DNA of 64,000 nucleotides from Puccinia triticina (lineage: Eukaryota; Basidiomycota; Pucciniomycetes; Pucciniales; Pucciniaceae): contig NC_070565.1 of the NCBI RefSeq assembly GCF_026914185.1, positions 1,116,001 through 1,180,000 on the forward strand, written 5' to 3'. The position numbers and the translations under genes were made by a program. Below, piece by piece: positions 54,966 through 64,000 of the stretch (positions are counted from its first letter, which is position 1; each line of letters opens with the position of its first letter). The notes under the pieces are model-generated. The model searched no databases, was not told the DNA's origin, and saw only the letters and a list, made by a program, of their open reading frames with translations.

Positions 54966-56645
54966 TTGGCGCGCCTGGTAGCGCTTACACTTCACAACTG
55001 CGCCTGCGCGCCACAACTCAAGAACTCAGGGAAGGAGTAGAGTTACAAAGAAATGGTAAGTTGTAACTAAGGTTAAAATTGCATGGGGAAACAGAATCTG
55101 AAGTCAAAACAAGGTTATCTCTTAAGATGAAAAAGATATGAAGTAATTCATATGTAAAAAAGTAGAAAAGGCAGCTTTTAGGTCAGCTGTGTTGACTCTA
55201 AGGCTGAGAGTAACAGTGTACAAATTTCCGCTGTGAGAAATCCTTTTGGGATGGGTGGCAGTTCTTTGAGGGGGAAATACTTTCAGAGTATGAATCCAGC
55301 AGCAACACTGTTCCTCAACTGTAAGTGGCCAATGTGGCTGAACCCTGACCATCACCATTAAACCAGTTCAGTTTCACTCATGCCCTGCTCCTTTCCTTAC
55401 CATAGCCTTGGCAAACGTAGTAACAACCTGCGTCCATGGCGACCAGCCTGGACCGGTGGAGAAGAACCAGCCCAAACCCTGATTGTATTCAGTGAGAAAG
55501 GCCATGCCTAGGCAAAACCATGACCAGTAAGCTTTGTCTATAAAAAGCAACCTTTGGAGGACCAAGCAGCTCACTTCATCTGCTTTTCATCTCCCTTCTG
55601 CTAAAACTTACTTCCCAGCTTACCAATCATCAACTCCCCATCTTATCACTTTTCTCCACCTTCTGCTCCTTGTGCTCTATCACGTCTTTTGCTCTTTGCG
55701 CCTTACGGGCTTGTCTTCACAATCCTACTTCTTGTCAGCCTGTAGGTAACTAACCTTGTCTGAGAGGGTTGTTACTAGCAAGATGATTGTGTAAGATGCC
55801 AAGGATGGGCCAATGGGTTCGTGGTAAGACCTGTAAAAGTTTTCACTCTATCAGTAATCTTGACTGAGAGGCTTGCTCAATTGAGCCGCATCCAGATCAA
55901 CACAGGGTGTGAATAGGTATCCAAGGAATAACTCAACTTTGGTTCGTGGTTTTACCTACAGAAAGGTAAGGGTAATCAAGAGTTGATGTTATTCCTGAAT
56001 TGAAAGATGGGTGAGAATGAAGGCACTGTTCAACTATGTATGTGTTAAACCTTGCTATAATAATATTCTGAGGGATAAAAATTCCTGGGGGGCGTGTTTA
56101 CATAGAGGGGAAAGAGCAGGAGGGGATATGAGGCGCTTGGAGGCGCTTCAGGACCAGGGGGGAACTGGAAGCGCTCAAAGGAAGCAGATCCTCATGAGGA
56201 TCAACATTGGAAATGATCAAGGCAGTGTAATGATCAGTACTGATCCTAGATCAGTAACAGTGCACACTAGCTGATCATAACTAATCATTGATTCCATTCA
56301 ATTCTCTTTGAATTGGATTACATCATGTATTGTTTATGTATTTATATCATAACCAATATGTTATGTAAATAGGGACTGAGGCGTAACAGGGGATAAATGA
56401 GTGATGCCTGTCTTGGGGTATTTCACGTGTACAGTAGTATTACAATGCATTGTAATCTTACTGTTTGCACGTAACTTAACTCTTATAACAACAGTACATT
56501 ATGGTAACTGTATTTAACTATGGTTATCTGTAATGTGATGTATAACAAGAGTACATTCTTAAGCTTGTATGTAATGATATACATATTTGATTAAGGTGAA
56601 CAATTTCAGGTACTTGGTACGTGTAAGGTACTGTGACATGTACTC
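54966..56645. other. Probable transposon debris, no gene seen
   Basis: A TATA-like TCTATAAAAAGC at 55538 followed by a C/T-rich leader (55560-55720) looks like an LTR or other promoter with 5' leader. 56200-56275 is rich in TGATCA palindromes. No ORF with identity was found. Confidence 0.35.
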
Positions 56646-57110
56646 TGTGGCTGACAGTATTGGCTCAGCTTATGCACAGTTTTTGAAAATTCTTTTCCCA
56701 GCTGGTGTTAATATTTGGAACAGTATTTTTCCAGCTGATCCCCAGCTCTGCAAAAGCCTTTTACAAGATGATGCTCAGCTTTGGACCATTGTTGGCTGAG
56801 CTAGGATGCTCAGATTTGGAATATTCTTGGTCCAGCTGACACTGGGCTTTGTATCAGGCTTGGAATAGCCAATGCTCAGCTTTGGCCCAGGCTCAGTCAA
56901 TGCCTACTCCTCAGCTTTTGATGAGCATCAGCTGTTCCTGGGAAAAATTTAGGATCAGCTGACTGTGCCACATTGAGTGCTCTGGTGCAGTCCTGCAAGA
57001 TCTACAAGTGCTGGTGGAGCAGACTTGGAGCAGCGCTGAAGCAGCTCTGGAGCAGAGACCAAAGCTGCATCATGTCACTTGCCATCAAGTGACTATATTT
57101 TTTCCTGGTG
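56646..57110 (-). mobile_element. CACTA-like element fragment (one terminus)
   Basis: Reverse-complement match to 61285-61770: diverged CAGCTGATCC/AGCTTTGG units, CTGCATCATGTCACTTG, and the terminus TTTTTTCCTGGTG ending at 57110. Only one terminal inverted repeat is present, so it is a truncated copy. Confidence 0.75.
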
Positions 57111-57565
57111 AAAGCAAGGTACCTGGTCCGCCCCAGTAAGATTTCCGCACAAAATCCTGCACCTTGCATCTAGAAATACAGATAGACAAGCCAGTGAAAT
57201 GTATAATGGAAGAAAAAAAATTCTATAGTGTAACAAAAATCCTGGAGTGGCTATATAAACTGGCTGTAGACCAGATAGCGCACTCCCTTACCCAATATTC
57301 ACTTGTGGCCTCTGCCTGTCACAATCACTGCCCCATAATTTTGACTACTTTCCTCAGTGTTCTTCAACCACCTACTCCACAAAGGTGGAGGCTCTGGTTC
57401 TGCACCAACCACATCAGACGCTGCACCAGAATAGAACTGTTCATTGCCGCTTTCCTGGCCATCAGAGCCATCCGCACTATTGGAATTTGCTAAAGACTGA
57501 GCATCCTCTGGCACGCAAATTCCCTCCTCTGAATTGTCAGACTCTGCTGCCTGGTCAAATTCAGT
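57111..57565. other. No gene seen
   Basis: Short frames on both strands without identity. It precedes the 3' end of a minus-strand gypsy fragment. Confidence 0.3.
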
Positions 57566-58045
57566 TTACCTGCGCGGATAGAACCGTTTGATGTGCGCTG
57601 CCGCTGCCCGCCGCTTCAGGAGCATCCCGTCCAGCTCCTCCAACCAATAGCTGCCGCCAGGAAATTGAAAAAACACTTGATAAGGTCCATTCCATCTATT
57701 CACAAACAGCTTTCCCCACTGCGGCCCAAGGCTGTGGTTATACAGCAAGACCAAGTCTCCTTTATGTGAGGAATCCTGCAACCAGTTGGTGCAACAACAG
57801 TCCCAGTAACAAACCACCTTAGCATGACTCTTCTTCAAGTGCGCCTCCGCTTTTGCAATGGTAGATTCCTGCCGCAAAAGTTGCTCCGCTTGGACCGCCA
57901 GCAAGTTGTCTGCCAATTTGAAGCTCTACCAGTCCATCGCTAGGTACATGAGCATCTCAATATCCACAGGTAGAACCGGTTGAAAATCAAAAAACATCTT
58001 GTACAACAAAAACCCCGTCATAATCTTGCTAGAAATTTGGTCCGC
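57566..58045 (-). pseudogene. Ty3/gypsy integrase C-terminal fragment
   Basis: The minus strand reads MTGFLLYKMFFDFQPVLPV, MLMYLAMDW then an in-frame TAG, then QEQ-type helix and KGDLVLLYNHSLGPQWGKLF, RWNGPYQVFFQFPGGSYWL. This is the end of a gypsy integrase core followed by the GPY/F module. The rest of pol is absent: an LTR-like repeat interrupts it at 58046. Confidence 0.8.
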
Positions 58046-58057
58046 AAACAGCACTGC

Positions 58058-59870
58058 CGGTGAGTGACTCCTGTCTGTGCTAGGCGGCGGCAGTCATGTG
58101 AGGGGAAAGTGCTTTGTGAGCTGCCCTCTGGTGGTGCTCCGGAGTGATGAGCGGAGGCAGATTGGTGATAGCTTTGGGGGTTGGTGGTTTTGAGATGTTT
58201 GCTGGTGTTTGGATCCTTGGTGGCGGTGTGGTAGACGGAAAAGTGGAAAAATAAAAAGTTTTTTCTATGCCACATAATTACTCATACTAGGCCTCAAGAT
58301 ACCATCAAATGGACCCCAGAAATGGATTCTACAGCCAATTTCACCCCTAGTCACCACTGGAAGCACCCCTGGACCCCCTCTAGTGTGGAAGTTACACCTC
58401 ATGGACACATATCACACGGCCAGCCTCAGTAACCCAGCTGTCACCTGCCTCAACCCAAGTTTCACAGTAGTACACTTATACATATCACAGGATACAAACA
58501 TACATCTCCCTGTCAGGCTACACTCATTACATATTAACTACATACACTCCTTTATATACATAGTATGACATCATTTACACTGTTTCTGCAGCCTCAGACT
58601 TGTGTATACACTAATTCCCCCTGTATGACAGCTCATGCAGTCTACTGTCACCTCATGCATGCGTTAGAATGTTCTGTTGTATATTCTGACACCATTCATG
58701 CGCCCCTGAGGGGTTATGACATCATTTGTATCTACTCCCACCAGCTAAAATCCCTCACCCTGTTGTCTAGATTAGCTGAAACCCTAACCCACAAGCCCCT
58801 TTGGGGCTCCACTTTTGTCTATAAAAGGAGCTCTCTCCACCCCCAGTGGTCTGCTCCCCAGTTCCTGACCCAGAACTCACAAGTCACCCAACACTCATCC
58901 ACACTCAAATCCTAAAAACCCTTATAACAATAAATCAACCCTTATAACAACAATTCAACCCTTATAACATAGTAATTAAAACACTTACACGTTGCCAGTC
59001 AAACAGATTTCATCTGGAACAGACCAGACCTATCACTTAATAAAACTTGCCAAGCTGAGCTTGGTGGGTCTTGTTGACTGATAACAGAAGGGCAGAGCTT
59101 GCAACTCCACCATACCCTTCCCCATTCAGCAAAAGGGTTTCATTACCACTTTTGAGTCTTACAGCGGTTGTTTTGTTTTAAAGAAAGATGGGGAGTTTCC
59201 TCCCAAAAGAGGCGGAATACTGATGCGGAGCTAGGTGATGATAACTGATGAAGGGGATGTGGAGTTTTCAACTCTGAAGATCTGATCAATAAGCTCTCAG
59301 TGATGGACCGTATTCTGTGGATCAGAATGCCATGCCTCTCCCATCATCCAAGTCCGGCAAACTTGGACTCCGGGAGGCGACCTGTCACATGTATTTCATC
59401 ATCTCCTCCGCGCGCTACGCGCACACACACACACAAAACAACAGAAAGAAGCAGAGAAACAGAGAAAAGACAACAAGACACAGAAGAAAGGATGAAACAC
59501 AATGAGATGAGACTGGAAGAAACCAATCAGAAACTGGGAGAAACAGGGAAAGAGACAGAAAAGAAAGGAAAGAAGAGAAAAGAAAGAAAGAAAGATAAAA
59601 ACTCAGAACAAAAAGGGGAAAACCACAACAGATCAGGGAATAAACCCACATCAGGTGCTGTGTTAGGACCAAGAAAGATGAAGAGGCTGGGGAACTGAGA
59701 GAGAAGGGAAATGGGAAAAGAGTTTGGAAGGAGGAATGGAATGAGGGAAGGGGTAAAAGAATCTTAAGAATGAGAAAGAGATGCGGAAGAGGTAAGTTCT
59801 TGAGGATCTTGAAGTCTTGAGGATGGGTGAGAATCTTGATGGTTGCTTTTAGATCTGACTGGCCATGAAG
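58058..59870. repeat. LTR-like repeat, copy 2, split by a solo LTR
   Basis: 58058-58226 and 59164-59870 match 44839-45750 in order (GTGAGTGACTCCTGTCTGTG, GGTTTTGAGATGTTTGCTGG, GGACCGTATTCTGTGGATCA). It again holds a purine-rich tract (59440-59720). Its left end lacks the TGTGAAGCCCC terminus. Confidence 0.75.
58227..59163 (+). mobile_element. Solo LTR, 937 bp
   Basis: TGTGGTAGACGG...GTCTTACA, flanked by GCGG (58223-58226 and 59164-59167; GCGGT if the LTR starts one base later). Removing it restores GGCGGTTGTTTTG as in copy 1 near 45025. A TATA box TCTATAAAAGG at about 58818 and a downstream CT-rich leader suggest plus-strand transcription. No internal coding region remains, as expected after LTR-LTR recombination. 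Confidence 0.8.
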
Positions 59871-61278
59871 GGGGAAACATTAAATAGCAATCCAAATTGG
59901 ATGTGATATTTGTGATAGATGTTGACATACATACTGTGAATTTCACCAGTTTTTGAGAATATGAGGTAAATAGAGATGTAGAATCTGATGTTGTCTAGGG
60001 ACAAGTAGTATTCCTTGTTGTTCTTGTTCAAGATGATGTGAGAAACAAGTTGAATATTCAAGCATGGAAATTGCTTGCATTGTTTTCTTCAATTTCTTGG
60101 AAGGAATTTTTTGTTTTGTTTCCTGAAGTGTTTCTTTATAAACATCCATGGAGTCTTGGATTACCTGATTCATAAAGAAAGAATCCATGGGATTCATACT
60201 TTTTGAAATAATATCTTAATATTTTCTAGTAAGATTCTCAGCATATCCTTCAATGCATGGAAGAATTTTTTTTGCATGGCTATATCTACTTTTAGGTCCA
60301 GATTCCAAAATCCAGTAATCTTTCTTCTGCTTATAAACCTTTTGTAATAAATAAGATTTCATATAACTAGAAATGTTGTTTATTTCTGCCATGAACTCAA
60401 AAACTGAAGCTGAAAATTCTAGTTTCTCCTTCAAATGATGATTGCTTATTTCTTGATCCTTGATTTCAAAGATATCTTCCCCAATGTGATCACGAAGAAA
60501 CTGCAGCATAAAGAATGCTACAATTCTTCTTCCAGGTGTGACTTTTTCCATATTTGTCATAGGATCAGACAGAAAGGAGTTGATTAATATTTGATAGGCT
60601 TTGTCCATTCTTTGGATACATGAATAGTCTTCATATTTTATTTCGCCTCTTTTGAAACTTTGCAATACTTCAATTTGTTTCCAATTGCTGAATTCTCTTA
60701 CACAATGACTAAATTCAGGAAGATAGGATGACCTTCCTGAATACATGTGAAAGATTGATCTACTAAGAGAAAGATGTGAAAAAATCATCTGCCCCCTTTG
60801 GCTCAAAACTTTGCAATTGTTCCCATTCCAAGATGAAACAAAATTTAGATTTAATCAGTCCAAGAAGAGTATTTGGAGATAAGAACATTTTCCTGACTCA
60901 CTCTCTGTGAAAATGCTAAAATCTGAGAATTCCCCAGTTCCAGGCATTAATTTGCTGCTAGGAAAGCTATACAGTATATCAGTGGTACAAGCAATGTCAA
61001 CAGCTCCATGTTTGATTACATAGTTCATGACCATTGTTGTTGCACATATATCCAGGGTTTCCCAATTGTCAAAGTGATGTACAAAATCTGCTTCTTTGAT
61101 CATTTTATACTTGAGCATGTAATTAATCACAAGTATTATGATTCTTCTTATTTCAAAGTCTCTTCTGACTTCATCATGTTTGTAATCAATTGTGTCAAAC
61201 TTATAAAAAGGTCTAAATTCTTCAAAGCTTAGTAAGTGTTTCATGTATCCAGCAAAGAAATTCTGAAGTTCATCTAAG

Positions 61279-62397
61279 CACCAGGAAAAAAAAATAGTCA
61301 CTTGATGGCAAGTGACATGATGCAGCTTTGGTTTCTGCTCCAGAGCTACTCCAGCGCTGCTCCAAGTCTGCTCTAACAGCACTTGTAAAGCTTGCAGGAC
61401 TGCACCAGAGCACTCAATGTGGCACAGTCAGCTGATCCTAATTTTTTCCCAGGAACAGCTGATGCTCATCATAAGCTGAGCAGTAGGCATTGACTGAGCC
61501 TGGGCCAAAGCTGAGCATTGGCTGAGCCTGGGCCACAGCTGAGCATTGGATATTTCAAGCCTGAAACAAATCCAAGTGTCAGCTGGACCAAGAATATTCC
61601 AAATCTGAGCATCAGCTTAGCTAACAATGGTCCAAAGCTGAGCATCATCTTGGAAAAGGCTTGTGCAGAGCTTAGGATCAGCTGGGACAATACTGTTCCA
61701 AAGATTAACACCAGCTGGGCCAAAAATTTTCAAAAGCTGAGCATTGGCTGAGCCAATGCTGGTACAAAGCTGAGCATTGGCTGAGCCAAGGCTGTTCCAA
61801 AGCTGAGTATCAGATTTTTTGAGACTATTCAAAAGATTAATATCACCTGAGCCAAGGCTGTTCCACAGCTGAACATCAGCTGAGCCAAGGCTGGTCCACA
61901 GCTGAGCATCAGCTGAGCCAAGGCTGGTCCACAGCTGAGCATAAGCTGTTACAGGAATGGTCAGACTCAGAATCTGAGCATTGGCTGGGCCAAGATTTAT
62001 CCAAAGCTGAAAATCAGCTGAGCCAATACTGGTCCAAAGCTGAGCATTGGCTGGGCCAATGATAGTCCTAATCTGAGTATAAGCTGAGCCATGACTGGAA
62101 TAAAGCTGAAAATAAGCTGGGCCAGGACTGGTTCTGATCTGGGCAACAAAGCTGAGCATGAGCTGGGCACCAAAGCTGAGCATAAGCTGGGAGCTAAAGC
62201 TGAGTATCAGCTGACCAGAAATGGGGATCAGTGGTGCCCAGCAAAAACTGAGGATCTCCTGTGGAAATTCTTAAACTGGTTAGATGGTGGGTAGATGGTG
62301 GGTAGATGATGGGTAGATGGTGGGTAGATGGTGGGTAGCCCGCTGGAGCTGGCATGATGTCACTTGTCATCAAGTGACTATTTTTTTTTTCCTGGTG
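61279..62397. mobile_element. CACTA-like non-autonomous element, 1119 bp, inserted in a gene
   Basis: Inverted termini CACCAGGAAAAAAAAATAGT (61279) and its inverse ending CCTGGTG at 62397, continuing into the palindrome TCACTTGATGGCAAGTGA, with the 3 bp duplication AAG at 61276-61278 and 62398-62400. A 3 bp duplication, a CAC-type start and long repeated subterminal DNA fit CACTA/CMC elements. No transposase. Confidence 0.8.
61445..62230. repeat. Minisatellite, about 36 bp unit, about 20 units
   Basis: Units of the type GCTGAGCATTGGCTGAGCC plus AAGGCTGGTCCAAA. On the minus strand each is a 12-codon repeat (GSADAQLWTSLG variants), which keeps a 188-codon frame open at 61617-62183. This is a by-product of the repeat length being a multiple of three, and I do not call it a gene. 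Confidence 0.85.
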
Positions 62398-63267
62398 AAG
62401 GTGATTTCCATTGCATGGCGTAAAATGTTTGTTTCTAGGGTTCTGTACATATGGGTCCTCTGGAATGGGCTCAATCTATTCAAAGAATGTTCATATGAAT
62501 CTTCACCAGCTTGCACATCAAAGTAATTACGGCGATAAAAGTGCTTTTTTGGGGAAATTATTTTAATCAGTTTGAGTAGAAACTCAAATGTTTCTGATAT
62601 TTTCTCTTTATTCTTCCAGCGAGTTTGTTCAAAATAATAATCAATTTTGGTTTTGACAAAATCACGGTTCCATCTTACCAGGATGTTGTGAATAAATTGG
62701 TAGTCATTTTTGATTGAACTCCCTTGATCTCCTTGATCTTTAATGTATTATTTATCAATCATGTTTAAGTTAGGATTTTTTTGGGGGGAGATTATGATAA
62801 AAAGAAGTAACAATTGTCAGCTCATTGAATCTTAAAAAATGTGCACTAAAAAATGTCAGCTTACCAATTGTAATTTTACCAAATTGTTTAGAAAATTGCC
62901 TGATAGGCTTCAAGCCGTTGGCAATTCTCTTCTCTTCTTCAGTTGAATCAAACACTAAACCTGTACTTCTGAAAGGTCTTGATATACTGCTACTGCTTGC
63001 TTCAAAATCCATACTTTCTTTGTTTTCATCATCTTTGATTTCATTAAAACCACTGGAAAATGAATCTGTTTTAATTTTTTTGCCTTTTTCTGAGGTTCTG
63101 GATACTGAATTGCTACCAGCCAAGCGACTTTCATTGCTGCCTATTTTATCAGACCCTATTGTAGTTAGTCCAGTAACATCTGGAATAGTTATCAGATGTG
63201 TAAAGCAACATCAGTTTTTGTGTAGAGGAATAGGGGAGGATCAAAGTAAATTACCTTCCAGCTCCAT

Positions 63268-64000
63268 GCATTGGATTAATTTGCAAAGAGAAAATATCCA
63301 CAATCCTTTCTTTTGAAAGACTGAAAGGATCTTCATGGTATAATGGGGTTAGAAAATGAAGCAGTAGTTGAGCCAATAGGGACCAGAGAGTTATGTGTGG
63401 TATTTACTATTTCTTTTTACTTTGGAATAAACAGGGAGAGGGGGCAGAATTATTTGGCTGATGCCTCAAAAAGAGGCTGAATCTGCTAGAGGTGATATTC
63501 AAAATAAAAGAAGAATTTGCAGAGGTGAACCAGAAAGGAAATGAGAATGGAATGAAAACTTGGGAAAGAAACACGTGAGGAATTTAAGGCTTATAGATGC
63601 ACAACAATTGAGGTGAAACAATAAGATGAAACAAACAGAGAGCCACATCCATGAGCAAGCCTCATTGAAGGGAGTCAGGGCCAGGAAGGATCAATGCTTG
63701 TTTTTTTCTGAAATGGCTAGGGTCTGAATGAGGTTGTTTTGTAGCAGCTGTAAGCCATGCATTTCAAATGAAATATCCACATCAAATAAAGTTGAAACAA
63801 CAAAATGAGCCTCACATGGAAAAACTGCCATATGTGAATAAGGGACAGGCAAGACTGACTATTATTGATTTCTATAATCTTTGAAATGGGTGTGTTGGGG
63901 TGGGGGCTATGTTGAAAGGGAAGTCCACATGCCATTCTTTGATCCCCACATTCAAGACTGGCAGTAGAATTTGCACTTTGCATGAATTTGTTGAGTGGCA
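63268..64000. other. 5' flank of the unknown gene; no other gene seen
   Basis: AT-rich, with no supported coding frame. It should include the promoter of the minus-strand gene. Confidence 0.35.

Larger units (their letters stand above)
59943..63267 (-). pseudogene. Unknown, probably lineage-specific protein gene split by a CACTA-like element
   Basis: Minus-strand exons 63267-63255 (MELE), 63179-62865, then 62737-62398 continuing across the insertion at 61278-60216. The frame is continuous once 61279-62397 plus one AAG is removed (575 residues to the TAA at 60216-60218). The chain has a Ser/Lys-rich N-terminus (SGFNEIKDDENKES), then helical, aromatic-rich sequence (YYFEQTRWKNKEKIS, LDELQNFFAGYMKHLL, FVHHFDNWETLDICA, IFHMYSGRSSYLPEFS). 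An in-frame TGA lies at 60855-60857. After the TAA at 60216 the same frame stays open to 59943 (MDVYKETLQETKQ), so that stop may be secondary too. No known domain was recognised. Confidence 0.7.

Noticed and set aside
61617..62183. 188-codon repetitive frame as a gene
   Set aside because: It arises from a 36 bp minisatellite whose unit is a multiple of three.

Overview
The window looks like repeat-dense nuclear DNA of a rust-like basidiomycete (Pucciniales / Pucciniomycotina). The evidence is many short GT-AG introns with CTAAC-type branch points, a GLO3-type ArfGAP gene split into six exons, copia, MULE, Helitron, hAT and CACTA relics, small secreted-protein genes, and strong CpG/TCG decay between LTR copies. 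The genus cannot be fixed from sequence alone. Only one conserved housekeeping gene is intact: GLO3 at 50737-52638.

Layout. 0.5-3.4 kb: two foldback elements that begin CTAACTTAAC and have 8-9 bp target-site duplications; one carries a RecQ-like helicase fragment and two tRNA-like genes. 4.0-7.1 kb: a five-exon MULE/FAR1-like transposase gene with one premature stop. 8.2-13.7 kb: dead fragments of host genes (MAP kinase kinase, SUB2 helicase, cysteinyl-tRNA synthetase) around an 840 bp inverted repeat. 14.1-24.3 kb: a decayed copia element split by a younger, complete copia element (15313-20960, TSD AAAGG, 1414-codon ORF). 24.4-28.3 kb: two hAT-like palindromic MITEs that bracket a small secreted-protein gene and a CTR copper-transporter pseudogene. 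31-41 kb: a broken Helitron Rep/helicase gene with a signal-peptide exon at its 5' end, plus three intact, mutually homologous multi-exon genes (326, 240 and 223 codons) with shared intron positions. I think these are OB-fold-like Helitron-associated proteins, and they are the best candidate for an undescribed system.

41-50 kb: nested hAT and Harbinger-like MITEs filled with palindromic satellite arrays, a solo LTR, a tRNA-like inverted pair, and two MITEs stacked upstream of GLO3. 52.6-59.9 kb: repeats, a Ty3/gypsy integrase fragment, and an LTR-like repeat split by a solo LTR. 59.9-63.3 kb: a gene of unknown, probably lineage-specific family on the minus strand, split by a CACTA-like element that is mostly a 36 bp minisatellite.

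Exon joins were worked out by eye from splice signals and frame continuity. Family names rest on motif recognition; no database search was possible.
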